Part shown: one piece after another, positions 41,701 to 64,000 of the stretch
How the letters are laid out: every line of letters starts with the position of its first letter
Position numbering within the stretch: the first letter of the stretch is position 1
From: Mesostigma viride
Taxonomy: Eukaryota; Streptophyta; Mesostigmatophyceae; Mesostigmatales; Mesostigmataceae
Assembly (NCBI GenBank): GCA_009746045.1
Contig: RPFO01000080.1
Span: forward strand, 4,464,481 to 4,528,480
Length of the DNA: 64,000 bases
Reading direction: 5' to 3'
Notes under the pieces: generated by a model
Databases searched by the model: none
What the model was told of the DNA's origin: nothing
Seen by the model: the letters and a program-made list of their open reading frames with translations, nothing else
Translations under genes and position numbers: made by a program

Positions 41701-42645
41701 TACTGCGGAATGATGCCGTGTTCCTGTGTTACGTGATCCTGCGTCTCTTACTGCGGAATGATGCCGTGTTCCTGTGTTACGTGATCCTGTGTCTCTTACT
41801 GCGGAATGATGCTGTGTTCCTGTGTTACGTGATCCTGTGTCTCTTACTGCGGAATGATGCTGTGTTCCTGTGTTACGTGATCCTGTGTCTCTTACTGCGG
41901 AATGATGCTGTGTTCCTGTGTTACGTGATCCTGTGTCTCTTACTGCGGAATGATGCTGTGTTCCTGTGTTACGTGATCCTGTGTCTCTTACTGCGGAATG
42001 ATGCTGTGTTCCTGTGTTACGTGATCCTGTGTCTCTTACTGCGGAATGATGCTGTGTTCCTGTGTTACGTGTTCCTGTGTCTCTTACTGCGGAATGATGC
42101 TGTGTTCCTGTGTTACGTGATCCTGTGTCTCTTACTGCGGAATGATGCTGTGTTCCTGTGTTACGTGTTCCTGTGTCTCTTACTGCGGAATGATGCCGTG
42201 TTCCTGTGTTACGTGTTCCTGTGTCTCTTACTGCGGAATGATGCTGTGTTCCTGTGTTACGTGATCCTGTGTCTCTTACTGCGGAATGATGCTGTGTTCC
42301 TGTGTTACGTGATCCTGTGTCTCTTACTGCGGAATGATGCTGTGTTCCTGTGTTACGTGATCCTGTGTCTCTTACTGCGGAATGATGCTGTGTTCCTGTG
42401 TTACGTGTTCCTGCGTCTCTTACTGCGGAATGATGCCGTGTTCCTGTGTTACGTGATCCTGTGTCTCTTACTGCGGAATGATGCTGTGTTCCTGTGTTAC
42501 GTGATCCTGTGTCTCTTACTGCGGAATGATGCTGTGTTCCTGTGTTACGTGATCCTGCGTCTCTTACTGCGGAATGATGCCGTGTTCCTGTGTTACGTGA
42601 TCCTGTGTCTCTTACTGCGGAATGATGCTGTGTTCCTGTGTTATC
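38745..42645. repeat. 48-bp minisatellite, about 81 copies
   Basis: A 3.9-kb array with fixed 48-bp period. The unit begins TGTTCCTGTGTTACGTGATC and ends GCGGAATGATGCYG. Nearly all variation is at three positions: C/T in CTGYGTC, C/T in GATGCYGTG and A/T in GTGWTCC. Both C/T sites are CpG/TpG. Period 48 is divisible by three, so both strands stay open for over 1300 codons. The + frame would encode a hydrophobic 16-mer repeat, the minus frame a hydrophilic one. Candidate minus-strand exons flank it on both sides (42725 and 37838), so it may be a giant intronic repeat. Confidence 0.97.
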
Positions 42646-42724
42646 ATCAGCGCTCTGTCCTGTATCAACAGATAGCCGTTCCATGCAAACTCCTCGCCGC
42701 AGTGCGCGAACGCGTTGCACTCAC

Positions 42725-42807
42725 CGCAGAGCGGCGAGGAATTTGCGGAGCGCCGGCGCCGAGGGGAAGGACAGCAGCAGGTCACCCCACTGGGCGGTGC
42801 ACGTCTC
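42725..42807 (-). CDS. Candidate exon, minus-strand unidentified gene
   Basis: Bounded by GCCACCAG/GAGACG and GCTCTGCG/GTGAGT. Encodes ETCTAQWGDLLLSFPSAPAL and RKFLAALR. The splice signals fit well and the codons are GC-rich, unlike the surrounding AT-richer sequence. No family recognised. Confidence 0.5.
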
Positions 42808-43850
42808 CTGGTGGCAATCAGCAATCGGCAACGATGCATCAGAGAAAAGAAACAGAAATTTGGGCACAAGGAATGAGCCGATGGGACACACGCAGGCAGC
42901 ACACGCTTCCTCGTACCAATAAGCAATAAGCAGCGACAAGCAAAAAAGGGACAAGCAACAAGCAAAGTGCCATGCATTAATAGAGACAGGCAAAAAGCTT
43001 CCTCGCACAAGTAAGCAATAAGCAGCATGAATACAGACAAGCGAAATGCAAAATGCAGGTGAAAATGAACACGGGCTGGCACGCGGACTTGAAAAGGAAC
43101 ACAGATCCATACAAAGCGCATTCATATGGCTCAGCCTATTGCTTGCTCGATTGGAAAACTTCATAACCTGTGCAGCATTTCCACACCCACGCCTCATCCC
43201 GCAACATCAAAGCCAACTACAAGGTAAGAATCCAACCACCCGTGGAGACATTGACTGGCAACGCTGCAGTCATACCGTGGTAGGGCCAGGTGGCACTCTT
43301 CTATACATTGGGATCCAACCACCCAAGGGGATCATACCTAGCGAAGCCACACAGTCCCCTATCCCAAGCACGATGAGATGACAAAGAAAAAACAACCATG
43401 ATGGAGCACTCAAACTGCCTACCCCCCCCAAAAAAAAACACCCTACCGGTGCCTCTTGGCTTACAAAAAGCATACATAAACCGATGGAACAGGAGACATC
43501 AAATAAGATGCATTCATACTACGTGGCCCACGGCATACTACGTGGCTGCATGGCCTTGGCTACGTGGTCGGAGCTCAGCTCCGCCTCTGCCCCACCACGC
43601 AGTGGACAAGGCATCGGAGTGCCAATGGACTTCCGCATGACATAAGTTGTTACCTACAAGAAAGCTACAAGACCTTCTCACTCACGCTTGGGGGGCAAAA
43701 AAGCTCCTCACATAACGCACAAGAACCTACACAGCATCAAAGAAACCTACAATAAGCATTGTCTAAAAGAAGCCTACAAGAAGCTCCACACATCACGCAT
43801 GAGAAGCGAGAGCATACAAAACCTCCGCGCAACATCACGCAAGTCCTCAC

Positions 43851-43927
43851 CATGCAGTAGGCGAGGCGCCTTGCCATCCCGCGCGTGCTGAACAAAAACT
43901 CCCCCTCCTTGCTCAGGTCCAGGCGGT
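43851..43927 (-). CDS. Candidate exon, minus-strand unidentified gene
   Basis: Bounded by CTCCTGCAG/ACCGCC and TACTGCATG/GTGAGG. Encodes RLDLSKEGEFLFSTRGMARR and LAYCM. It looks like a genuine short exon. No family recognised. Confidence 0.5.
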
Positions 43928-45532
43928 CTGCAGGAGCTCAGGACCACAATAGGTACATGGGCACGGCAGGAATAACCGAAAACATGTTTTGAATGCTTTA
44001 AAAAATTGATGAATGATTTTTTTTCTATACATAAAATAGGGCGGAATGAAAAGCTGTGGAGCAGTAGACACCGTACTTTGTAAAAAACTTTGTAATTCGT
44101 AGTATAACCACAAACCGTGTAACCAAGCCCCGCAGACAGGGGAGGTAAATTAGGTACAATGTGAAGTCATGCCTATTGACAAGTGCCAAGAGAACATTTA
44201 TTAATTATATATTTAACTATGGCTATTGGAAAGTGCCATATTTGTGATCAGCGAGCACGCATGTCTGGGGTGTGTTGTGTGTTGTGTGTGTATGTGTGCG
44301 ATTGTGTCCCAAGTTTCAAACGTTTGTGTCAACGGTGGCCATGTTCACTGTAACATCCACACAACATGTTCATTAAACAGTTTATGAGTAAACCGCGTGC
44401 ATGCATGGGCCTGGGTCAAACATCGCACTGGCCTGATGCCAAGGAGGTAAAGTAACAGGCAATATGCAAGTAGGAGGCCATAGGTGGGGGAGGTGAGGGG
44501 GCAATGGTGGGCAAGGAAGTTTATTAGGGGGCAAGCAATAGCTGTGACCGCGTGTGATTTAGGACCCCTCTGACTCACATGAGATGCGACGCGGGCAGTG
44601 GCGCGAGAATTTCGGGCTCGGCGGCTCGTACCTGTGTTATAGTCATGCACAAGTCGTGAGAGTAATCAGTAGGACTAATAAGCATTTGGGGCTCATCCCT
44701 AGGGGAGTATCACGAATGCAATAAAAGCAAAGAAGAGTAACAGGCCACCCAGACCCAACGGCCAGTGCAGCCACCTGGACAACCCCCAAGTTTTTAGCTG
44801 GGTTTGTACCTTATTGGAGAAAGTGAAATCTTGCTTTTCATACAAGAGGCCGACATTGGCAAAACCTTTATCCAGGCAAAACTGACACCTACGAACAATC
44901 GCAGCACGCCAAAAGCGGTTGATTGTAATAGTCCGCATATCTTATCCACAGCCCATTACTGTCCAGATTACACGGGCATGCTCCATTCTAGCAACCGCAG
45001 ATACAGCAATAACGATGCCAACCAGTTTGAAGTTGGCACGGTGGATGCTACCTTTTATTTTGGCGTTTCTAAAACAGAGGTGCTATTTCTAAAAGAGATG
45101 TGCCACAGCAACAGTGGCACCCTCGAATACCAGACGTTGTTTTCAATACCGGCAACAGCAGTACAGGTCATTACGCTAGCAACAAAACTAGTAAGTGTAA
45201 CGACCATCGATCGTATAGGATGCCAACTACATCCCAAATAGTAAATACCCATAATAGTAGTACCACCTTACTAGCCATGCCCTTCTCGAATGCAAAATTT
45301 CATCCACATCTCCACCCGTTCGGCAGTGACATTGTAAAGAATGAGGAAAACTAAATGCTGACACCAATGCTAGTAACAAACAAATTGATAATATACCCAT
45401 CCCCTCATACACATGGAGACCTTGATGCCCGTCCCCATCAGGTCGTACTAACAGCGTTAGCAACACATAAATAAGAACAAAAACCATACTACTAACGATG
45501 ATAATCATAACACAACAACCATCCCCCCTCAC
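43928..45532. other. Probable intron region with a donor duplicate
   Basis: Mostly AT-rich, intron-like sequence. A minus-strand frame at 44938-44699 encodes a Cys-containing stretch followed by a hydrophobic C-terminal helix (GGLLLFFAFIAFVILP), and 45532-45227 also has two hydrophobic stretches. I treat both as unproven because T-rich introns often translate to hydrophobic peptides. About 45404-45440 repeats the end and donor of the exon at 45533-45646. Confidence 0.35.
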
Positions 45533-45646
45533 CGTATGCCAATCTTGATGCCCGTCTCCACCAGGTCATCCTCTGGCCAGTCGTAGGCACCCTGGCCGCT
45601 TCCCTGGGCGGTGCGCGCGTGCTCTCGCGGTCGCTCATACAGGTTG
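45533..45646 (-). CDS. Candidate exon, minus-strand unidentified gene
   Basis: Bounded by CATCGCAG/CAACCTG and GGCATACG/GTGAGG. Encodes NLYERPREHARTAQGSGQGA and YDWPEDDLVETGIKIGIR. Its last about 25 coding bases plus donor recur about 120 bp downstream (ATGGGGACGGGCATCAAGGT). No family recognised. Confidence 0.55.
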
Positions 45647-46051
45647 CTGCGATGTGATAGGGGGGGGGGGAGGAGGAGAACCCGGAAGCCCATCGGGAAT
45701 ACGAGAATCATGTGGGGGGCAGGGGGGGCGGGGGGGGGGGGGGGGCGGAACCAGAAAGCCCACCAGGAAGCGCACCAGGATTTGGGGGAATTATGCGCTG
45801 CTCCGCCCTACCGCTGCTCCGCCCCGGTGCTGCTCCGCCCTAAACACGACACTGACCAGCCTCCATAATCAACACCCTGCTTGCCAACCGAGAATGTTTG
45901 CCTGCCAACCTGGAACGTGTGCGTGCCACCTTGGAATGTTTCCCATGCACAGTTTACAGTTCGCAGTTCCGGCAGAATGGATCAATGCCCGATTGGATCG
46001 ACGCCTACCCCACCCGATGCTGGCGCCTGCCCCTCCCTAGCTAGCACCTAC

Positions 46052-46127
46052 CCAAAGAAGGTGAAGGACGGCCGAAAGCCAGCCTCCGCTCGAAGCACGT
46101 CCAGCACCTGGAAGCCCCTCAGGGTGT
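46052..46127 (-). CDS. Candidate exon, minus-strand unidentified gene
   Basis: Bounded by GGGGACAG/ACACCC and TTCTTTGG/GTAGGT. Encodes TLRGFQVLDVLRAEAGFRPS and FTFFG. Splice sites are good. No family recognised. Confidence 0.5.
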
Positions 46128-46629
46128 CTGTCCCCGATAAAGTATTTAAATATCGGGTCGTGGGTTCGCCACCGTTGGATGGGTGGGTGGGCAGGCAGAC
46201 GGGGTGGATGGGCGGATGCATGCGCGGGGAGTTGGGTGGTTTCAGAAAAATAAACAAGCGACAAAATTGGACGCCATGGATGCCATCAGTGGCATGGCCA
46301 TTAAGGAAACACGCGCTGTTCCTGAGAGGAAGAATGCAGGTATAGGAAGAATGCCCGAGTCATTAAGTGAAATCGCCGAGCTAAAACCACCGTCGCTTCA
46401 CCCAGCCCAAACCACCATCGCCAACATCGCTTATGACAAAGCCTCACCACGACCAGCCACCCATAAACCTCCTCGCCACGAACTCCTCGCCACAAAACGT
46501 GAGCTTGGTCGACAACAAACACACGGCCACAGCAGATGACACAAAGGTGCCTACACTCCTCACTCTCACCATTGCCAGGAGCTGAATTTGCGAATGGAGT
46601 CGGATTGTGAAAGAACGGGGTTCCCAAAT

Positions 46630-46830
46630 ACATGCCAACAAACAGCGTACCCTAAGACATGCCAACAAAAAAGTCATACCCTCATAAAACATGCCGCTGA
46701 ACACGCACCCTAACAAATCATGCCAACAAAAACACACCCTCATGAAACATGCCACAAACACGCACCCTACCAAAGCATGCCACCAAGTAAAACACACACA
46801 CCCTCATAAAACATGCCTGTATTGACACAG
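46630..46830. repeat. Diverged tandem repeat in a probable intron
   Basis: Repeated phrases of the type CATGCC-AACAAA and CACGCACCCTAC, with CCCTCATAAAACATGCC recurring. On the minus strand this lies just downstream of the donor of the next exon. Confidence 0.7.
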
Positions 46831-46863
46831 AAACCACTATAATAACCACAGTAATAAACGTAC

Positions 46864-47754
46864 CCTTGTCTGAGAACGGAGACGGGTAGTTGCCGAGACC
46901 GATGCCCCCCTGCGCCAAAACATCCCGCAGCGACCCCCTGGCCGCCAGCTCAGCACTCTCCCCCTCGTCCCCCCCCTCCTTCCCCCAACCCCCCTCCAGG
47001 CCCCCCCGAGCCCGTATCCATCCCGCCTCTCCCTCATCCAGCCCAGTCCCTTCACTCTCTGCCACGCCAAATCCCTCCCCCCCCTCAGCCTCCTCCCCAT
47101 CCTCCCCGGAAGAATGCCCTGCCTTGTCACCCCCAGAGGTCTGGCCTCCTGCCCCCTCCTCCCCAGAGGAATTTACCACCCCTTCATCCCCAGACGACGC
47201 AACATCCTCCCGAACTTCACGATAATACTCGAGGTTTATGCCGACGTGCGGGCTCGCGCCCTCCTCCCCACCGCCCGGCCGCTCCTCGACGAACAACCTG
47301 GCGACACCTGGCGCCGCGCCCAGGGGCACGTGCGCGATCACGGACGCCAGCCCGATCCCTCGCGATACGTTGGCACTGGCCTTTCTCGCGGCGGCGGCGG
47401 AGTCCAATAACCCGGAATGCTTCTTTCTCGCTTGCTCGTCCGGCGCATCGCTTGTTTGGGCTTGCAGGTCCAAGGAATGCGGGTCCAAGGAATGTTTCCG
47501 GCTCGCCCGTGGGTCGGGGGAGCCGTCCTTTCGGGCCTTGTCTCGTGGATTAGGTGAGTCGGTCCTTCGGGCTTGGGGATCGGACAGGCCTTGTCGCCCA
47601 CTCGTGAAACGGCGTGCAGGGAAGGCACCCTGGGTGGGGCGTGGGTATGGGGACCAGGGGGGAAGAGGGCGTTGGAGTGGGCGGGGCGTTGGTGTGGGAG
47701 GGGCGGTGGCGTGCGCGAGAATCAGGGATCCGAGGGGACATGCCGCAGTGACCC
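46864..47754 (-). CDS. Candidate large exon, acidic low-complexity protein
   Basis: About 297 codons between TTGTGCCAG/GGGTCA and GACAAGG/GTACGT. It begins with a Pro/Arg-rich part, then RGIGLASVIAHVPLGAAPGV, ARLFVEERPGGGEE and HVGINLEYYREVRE. A long Glu/Gly/Ser-rich acidic stretch follows, ending RDVLAQGGIGLGNYPSPFSD. The non-repetitive flanks and donor favour a real exon. It would be the most upstream visible exon of the minus-strand gene. No family recognised. Confidence 0.45.
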
Positions 47755-47779
47755 CTGGCACAATCACGCATGACCAAAA

Positions 47780-48190
47780 AAATATAGAGATGAGCTTGCG
47801 GACTACAGCCACGAATGACCAGACAAATAGAGATGAGTTTGCAGACTCCAACCACGCATAACCAGACAAATACAGAGATGAACTTGCAGACTCCAACCAC
47901 GCATAACCAGACAAATGCATATGAATTTACAGACCACAACCACGTATAACCACACAAATAGAGGTGAATTTGCAGAGACCAACCACGCATGACCTGACAA
48001 ATACAGAGATGAATTTGCAGACTCCAACCATGTATGACCAGACAAACAGAGATGAATTTGCAGACTCCAACCATGCATGACCAGACAAACAGAGATGACT
48101 TTGCAGACTCCAACCATGCATGACCAGACAAATACAGACATGAATTTGCAGACAACAACCACACATGTTCAGACATATAGAGATGAATTC
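47780..48190. repeat. About 43-bp tandem repeat, ~9 diverged copies
   Basis: Units of the type CATGACCAGACAAATACAGA plus GATGAATTTGCAGACTCCAA. On the minus strand they sit immediately upstream of the acceptor of the large candidate exon. Confidence 0.92.
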
Positions 48191-48199
48191 ACAGACTTC

Positions 48200-50511
48200 A
48201 ATGCATCAAGATGGCGCCCCAAAATCCAATTTAGTGGCAGCACTAGGAGACTGCGCATTCGGTCACAAAAATGACACAGTGTTTCGTTCATAATAGACCC
48301 AATTTTTATTTCACTTTAATGGCATAGTTGGCATAGTAGTATATAACCAGTGCCCTTATACATGCATGCCCAGTGGCCAGGTTGGTAATAGAACAAAGAA
48401 CTTATGGCATGTATAAAACCAGTAACTTCATCACGCATTCATGGGGCAGCGCCCAGCAGGCCAGGTTGGTGCAGGGCCCTCACGCATATTCACAAATGGG
48501 GGGGCTGTTGCTTATGAAAGCAGTTGCCACAGAATGGGTCGACTTGATCAAACGAATGACTGGGCCAAAGTGAAGCCTGGCCCAATACAGGACAGAATTG
48601 CACGATCTTTATCAATTATTCAACTCCACCAATCAGGAACCGTCGACCCCCAAAACACTACCGGCAGAGAGAGCCATCCAAAAAATTCTTCCACCTTCTA
48701 AGCAAAGGGATTTCAGGTTCTACCCGCAACTTACTTTGACGCATTTGATAATAACGTTTTATCCAGTTAATTAATTGAATCAAGCTTTTGTTAGGTTTTG
48801 CTTGCCATACAATTAACTAAACATGGCCCTACATTTACAGCGAATCAGACATACACATGTCTAAGAAGGCGACAGCTAAGAAACGGAATCATGCGATCCC
48901 ACATCAGGATGGCATGGATGTGTTTGTTCGTGTTTCGACGTGTTTCGGCGATTGCCCAAACACGTCCAAGCGCGCTATCCGAAGTTAACAGCACGATAAA
49001 AGCAGAGCGCCGTATTACCTCGTCGCCCTCGTTGTCGCTTTGCCCCCCACCTTCAGATATTACCGCCCAGCTGGTGGACGGAGATGCAACCTGATCAGGG
49101 AAATCGTTCGTATAAATAAGCGACGAGATCAGCGCAGTTGTTTTTTCGTGGTCGTGAGATCACCAAACAGATAAAATTCCTGGCTTTCGTAAATTAGCGA
49201 TTTGTCCCAATCTAGATACATGAACCAAGCAGGACCATGTACGAGAGAGTAGAGGGAAATTGGAAACTCTGCCGCACGCGCAATCTCATCCGACAACCGT
49301 CGAGTTCAACAAAGACAGCGCCGCGATTTAAGTGAAACCAAGTCAATTGACTGTGCGCGGCTATGGGTAATTGCGCGCCAACATGAATTAAGGCACGCAG
49401 GAACAGCGGGACCGTACCTCGTCGGCTAAATCCCATTCTCCCGAACCCCTCTCCACTGGCTCCATTGCGAGTACCAGCCCAGAAACGCGCGAGGACGACA
49501 ATTTAAGTATGCACGAACCGCGATCCACTTGGTTGAATTCACCCGTGGCAATAGCTCAAACGGTTACGGCATACCCATAGACGCCACGGCGGGCGCCATG
49601 AAAAGCGTTCATCGTTCTGACCGGCGCGCGATGACTGTGGCTTGCCTGCGCTTTTCCCAATTCGATAGGTGGCTTTTTCTGTAGGGGCAGCAAGAGCGTG
49701 CAAGTCTTTTCTGTAAAACCAGCGCGGATCGCGGACAAGTGCGTCCCGCCATCCACATCAGTTTGGGGAAGCACCGAATTCTGAGGTACCTCAATTCCAA
49801 ATTCTGTGCAAGTCGTGCCACGTGTGCAGTGATTACGTGGATTCCATCTCCGTTCCGTCGCGTTATCAGGCCGCAGGATGCCCCAGGAGCTGCCCTTACT
49901 GTAGAACCTTTCGGACCTCACGACCGTGACAGGCGTAAGCAGCACACGCCAGTTTTCCGTCGGACGCAGGGAACTCATGCGGTGCATCTCCTGTGTGTGG
50001 GCGGTTCCGCTTACGGCACTGTAGATAGCAGCTGATGGGAACATGCATCTCCTGTGCTTACCGGCGCGGCGGCGCCTGACGGGGTGTTGTCCACCGTTGT
50101 TGTTGTTGTGTTTGTGTCCCACGCCACCGTATGTACTGTACCCGATCCCCACTGGTACGTGGCAACCTCTACTAAGTCGTAGCAAAGTAGCAGTGCGTAT
50201 AGCAGCTTTGAGGTTTCCATTTTTTTTTAATAAAACGTGACTCCATTACCAGTGCGGCACTTGTGACAAATTGGCAGCAGGCGCCCGCACGCGACCACCC
50301 CTTTTTGGCTGTTTGCTTCAGGAATCGCTGCCTCCCGACCGCAGTGATGGTCGTTTTGTGAACCCCTGCTTTTGTCGGTAAGAAAAGCTCTGCCGCTGCG
50401 AGCATTTGATAGTGCTGCACTTCCTGTGACTTTCACAGGCGGTCCTACGAAAGTACATTTTGCAGTAGCACCTCACGCACGTCGTAAACGACGGTACAGC
50501 CAGACTACAGC
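48200..50511. other. Intergenic region upstream of the reductase
   Basis: No gene confidently recognised. A 209-codon minus frame (50185-49556) has no repeats and includes SVLPQTDVDGGTHLSAIRAG, but I cannot place it and see no supporting motif. The last part should hold the promoter and 5' UTR of the reductase, but no specific element is evident. Confidence 0.35.
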
Positions 50512-62578
<12,067 letters not shown>

Positions 62579-62723
62579 GTACGTAATCCTTGGTTGGTCT
62601 GGGGCTGGCTCACTCCCAGGAATCACCATTCTTTATCGAAACAAGGAGTGGGCTGGGCCATCATGAATGAATGGGTACATTGCTGTATTGCTTTTCTGAC
62701 ACTGAATATATATTGACCGCTAG

Positions 62724-62816
62724 GGCGAGGTCACGCTTGGCCAGCCCACACGGCAGGACCTGTTGAAGCAGCACGCGAGCTGCGTGCCGCCACTGTGCCA
62801 CTTGCTTGATCAATGA
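62724..62816 (+). pseudogene. Duplicated 3' part of exon 11 (pseudoexon)
   Basis: After an AG (62722-62723), the sequence encodes GEVTLGQPTRQDLLKQHASC and VPPLCHLLDQ, then TGA. It parallels exon 11 (SEITLGQPTLLDLLDQHPSC..). The donor-like CTGTACGT is retained just after the stop. It could be a poison exon or a decaying copy. Confidence 0.85.
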
Positions 62817-63862
62817 TCTGTACGTGTTGCTTCGCAATACTATGTAGTGCACCACTGTAACCTATGTGGAATATAAAGGAAAATCTACTCCTATATTACT
62901 GCAGTTGGGGGTATCGTAGTACTATCAGAAGGTAATATACAGTAGTATTATAAGGACACACTCACAAGGTGTACGGCCCAATGGGAGCAGCGCCTGGGTT
63001 GCGCACCTCTGCTGGAGGCGACCACTGCTTGTTTCCTCCTTTTTTTATTTACATGTCGCATATCCACTGGGCATAGAGAGACATAGGGGGGTGTCTATTC
63101 ACACATTTGACACGTCACACATTCACTAGGCACAGTGAGACGTAGGCGGGTGTCTATTCAAATCGCTCACTCAGTCTTCCCTCGCTCAACGGACTTATCT
63201 CAATTATTTATAGTCAGTGGCAGTTCCATAGGACCCTCCTCTTAATCGCTCCTTGAGATAACCCTGCCTTCCCTCCGTGCCTTCCTGTCCAGTTTCCCAT
63301 CTCACGGTTGTCTCCGGTGCCCTGTATCAATTAGACGACCAACGCAGGCCAGAATCTGGAGACACCCTCCCACACACCCACACACACATTTGGACAACCC
63401 CCCCCCCACACACATTTGGAGAACCCGCACACACGCACATTTGGAGAACACGCACATTTGGAGAACCCCGTGCGTGAATATCAACAACTTCCGCCTCCTT
63501 GGTCCTCCACGCGCGGTTGCACCCCGTTGCTTGATTCAAACAACTGTGACCCGCTATCTGCGCACTCCGTGGTAGTGGTATAAGATTAATACCCGCTATC
63601 TGTGTGTCAATCTTAACGCAGACAATGTTGTTATTGCACAAACAATATTCTTGTTGCGCAAACAATTTTCTTATCTGTGTATCAAACAATCGCATCCCCG
63701 GGGTGTACTCCTTTGCTCCCACTGGATGTGTACAGCCAGTGCGCCCTTGCTATCTATCTCCACTTCTATTCGGATAACTACCCCCCTCGGGCCCCACCCC
63801 AGGCTTTCCCTGCTCCTACCCCGCCTCCCCGAAAATCATTTTGAACCCATGCTATCTACTAG
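62817..63862. other. Intron 11, no further exon recognised
   Basis: AT-rich to mixed sequence with CACA and ACACATTTGG repeats (63370-63465). I find no continuation of the FAD domain or NADPH-binding motifs, so the next exon is probably to the right of 64000. Confidence 0.45.
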
Positions 63863-63871
63863 TCATGCTCC

Positions 63872-63902
<31 letters not shown>

Positions 63903-63903
<1 letters not shown>

Positions 63904-64000
63904 AATGTTGCTCCTATTTATAACCCCTGCTTCCTGCATACTATCCCGAAACCGTCCCTAATGATGCTCCTATCTATAACCCCTGCTTCCTGCATACTAT
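63903..64000. repeat. 56-bp direct repeat at the window edge
   Basis: TAATGTTGCTCCTATTTATA.. and TAATGATGCTCCTATCTATA.. share CCCCTGCTTCCTGCATACTA. The second copy is cut by the window end. Confidence 0.85.

Noticed and set aside
38719-42929. Giant repeat proteins on both strands (1333 and 1395 codons)
   Set aside because: A 48-bp period is a multiple of three and the unit has no stop in either frame, so both strands stay open automatically. Variation does not favour synonymous sites.
44699-45532. Multi-pass membrane protein on the minus strand
   Set aside because: The hydrophobic stretches lie in different frames of T-rich intron-like sequence, with no clear splice sites joining them.

Overview
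This window is nuclear DNA of an intron-rich eukaryote, most likely a unicellular alga. That placement is inference: it rests on GC-rich coding exons with GT..AG introns, on LINE, Penelope-like, piggyBac-like and CACTA-like elements, and on a B12-pathway diflavin reductase. Nothing bacterial was seen: no operons, rRNA, intact tRNA or CRISPR.

Layout. 1-3576 is an 8-bp G-rich satellite in four ordered blocks. 3577-4330 ends in what looks like the last exon of a cyclic-nucleotide phosphodiesterase. 4.8-33.5 kb is a nested transposon graveyard. It holds degenerate LINEs on the minus strand (about 7.1-13.8, 14.0-17.3, 29.3-32.2 and 32.4-33.4 kb), a piggyBac-like MITE inside the first LINE (8203-9901), an ORF1-only LINE with a 9-bp target-site duplication (19391-26495), and inside that a 5.1-kb CACTA-like DNA transposon (20539-25620) with two protein genes. 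A 543-bp element with 150-bp direct terminal repeats lies at 6258-6800. 34.7-48.2 kb has minisatellites, including 3.9 kb of a 48-bp unit, and several candidate exons of one or more unidentified minus-strand genes.

50512-62578 carries eleven exons of a methionine-synthase-reductase-like diflavin reductase that runs off the right edge before its NADPH-binding domain. It has two complete FMN (flavodoxin) domains in tandem. The exons of the two copies share phases, and exons 2/5 and 3/6 are exactly 151 and 118 nt, so the domain was duplicated with its introns.

The most unusual signal is that splice junctions are repeatedly copied in tandem. Most introns of the reductase, the phosphodiesterase intron and one minus-strand exon carry extra, diverged copies of their own exon/intron boundary next to the used site. 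A piece of one such array (exon 3 of the reductase) also sits inverted at 29.08-29.32 kb beside a LINE tail. Several element boundaries are exact enough that removing the insertion rejoins the host reading frame.
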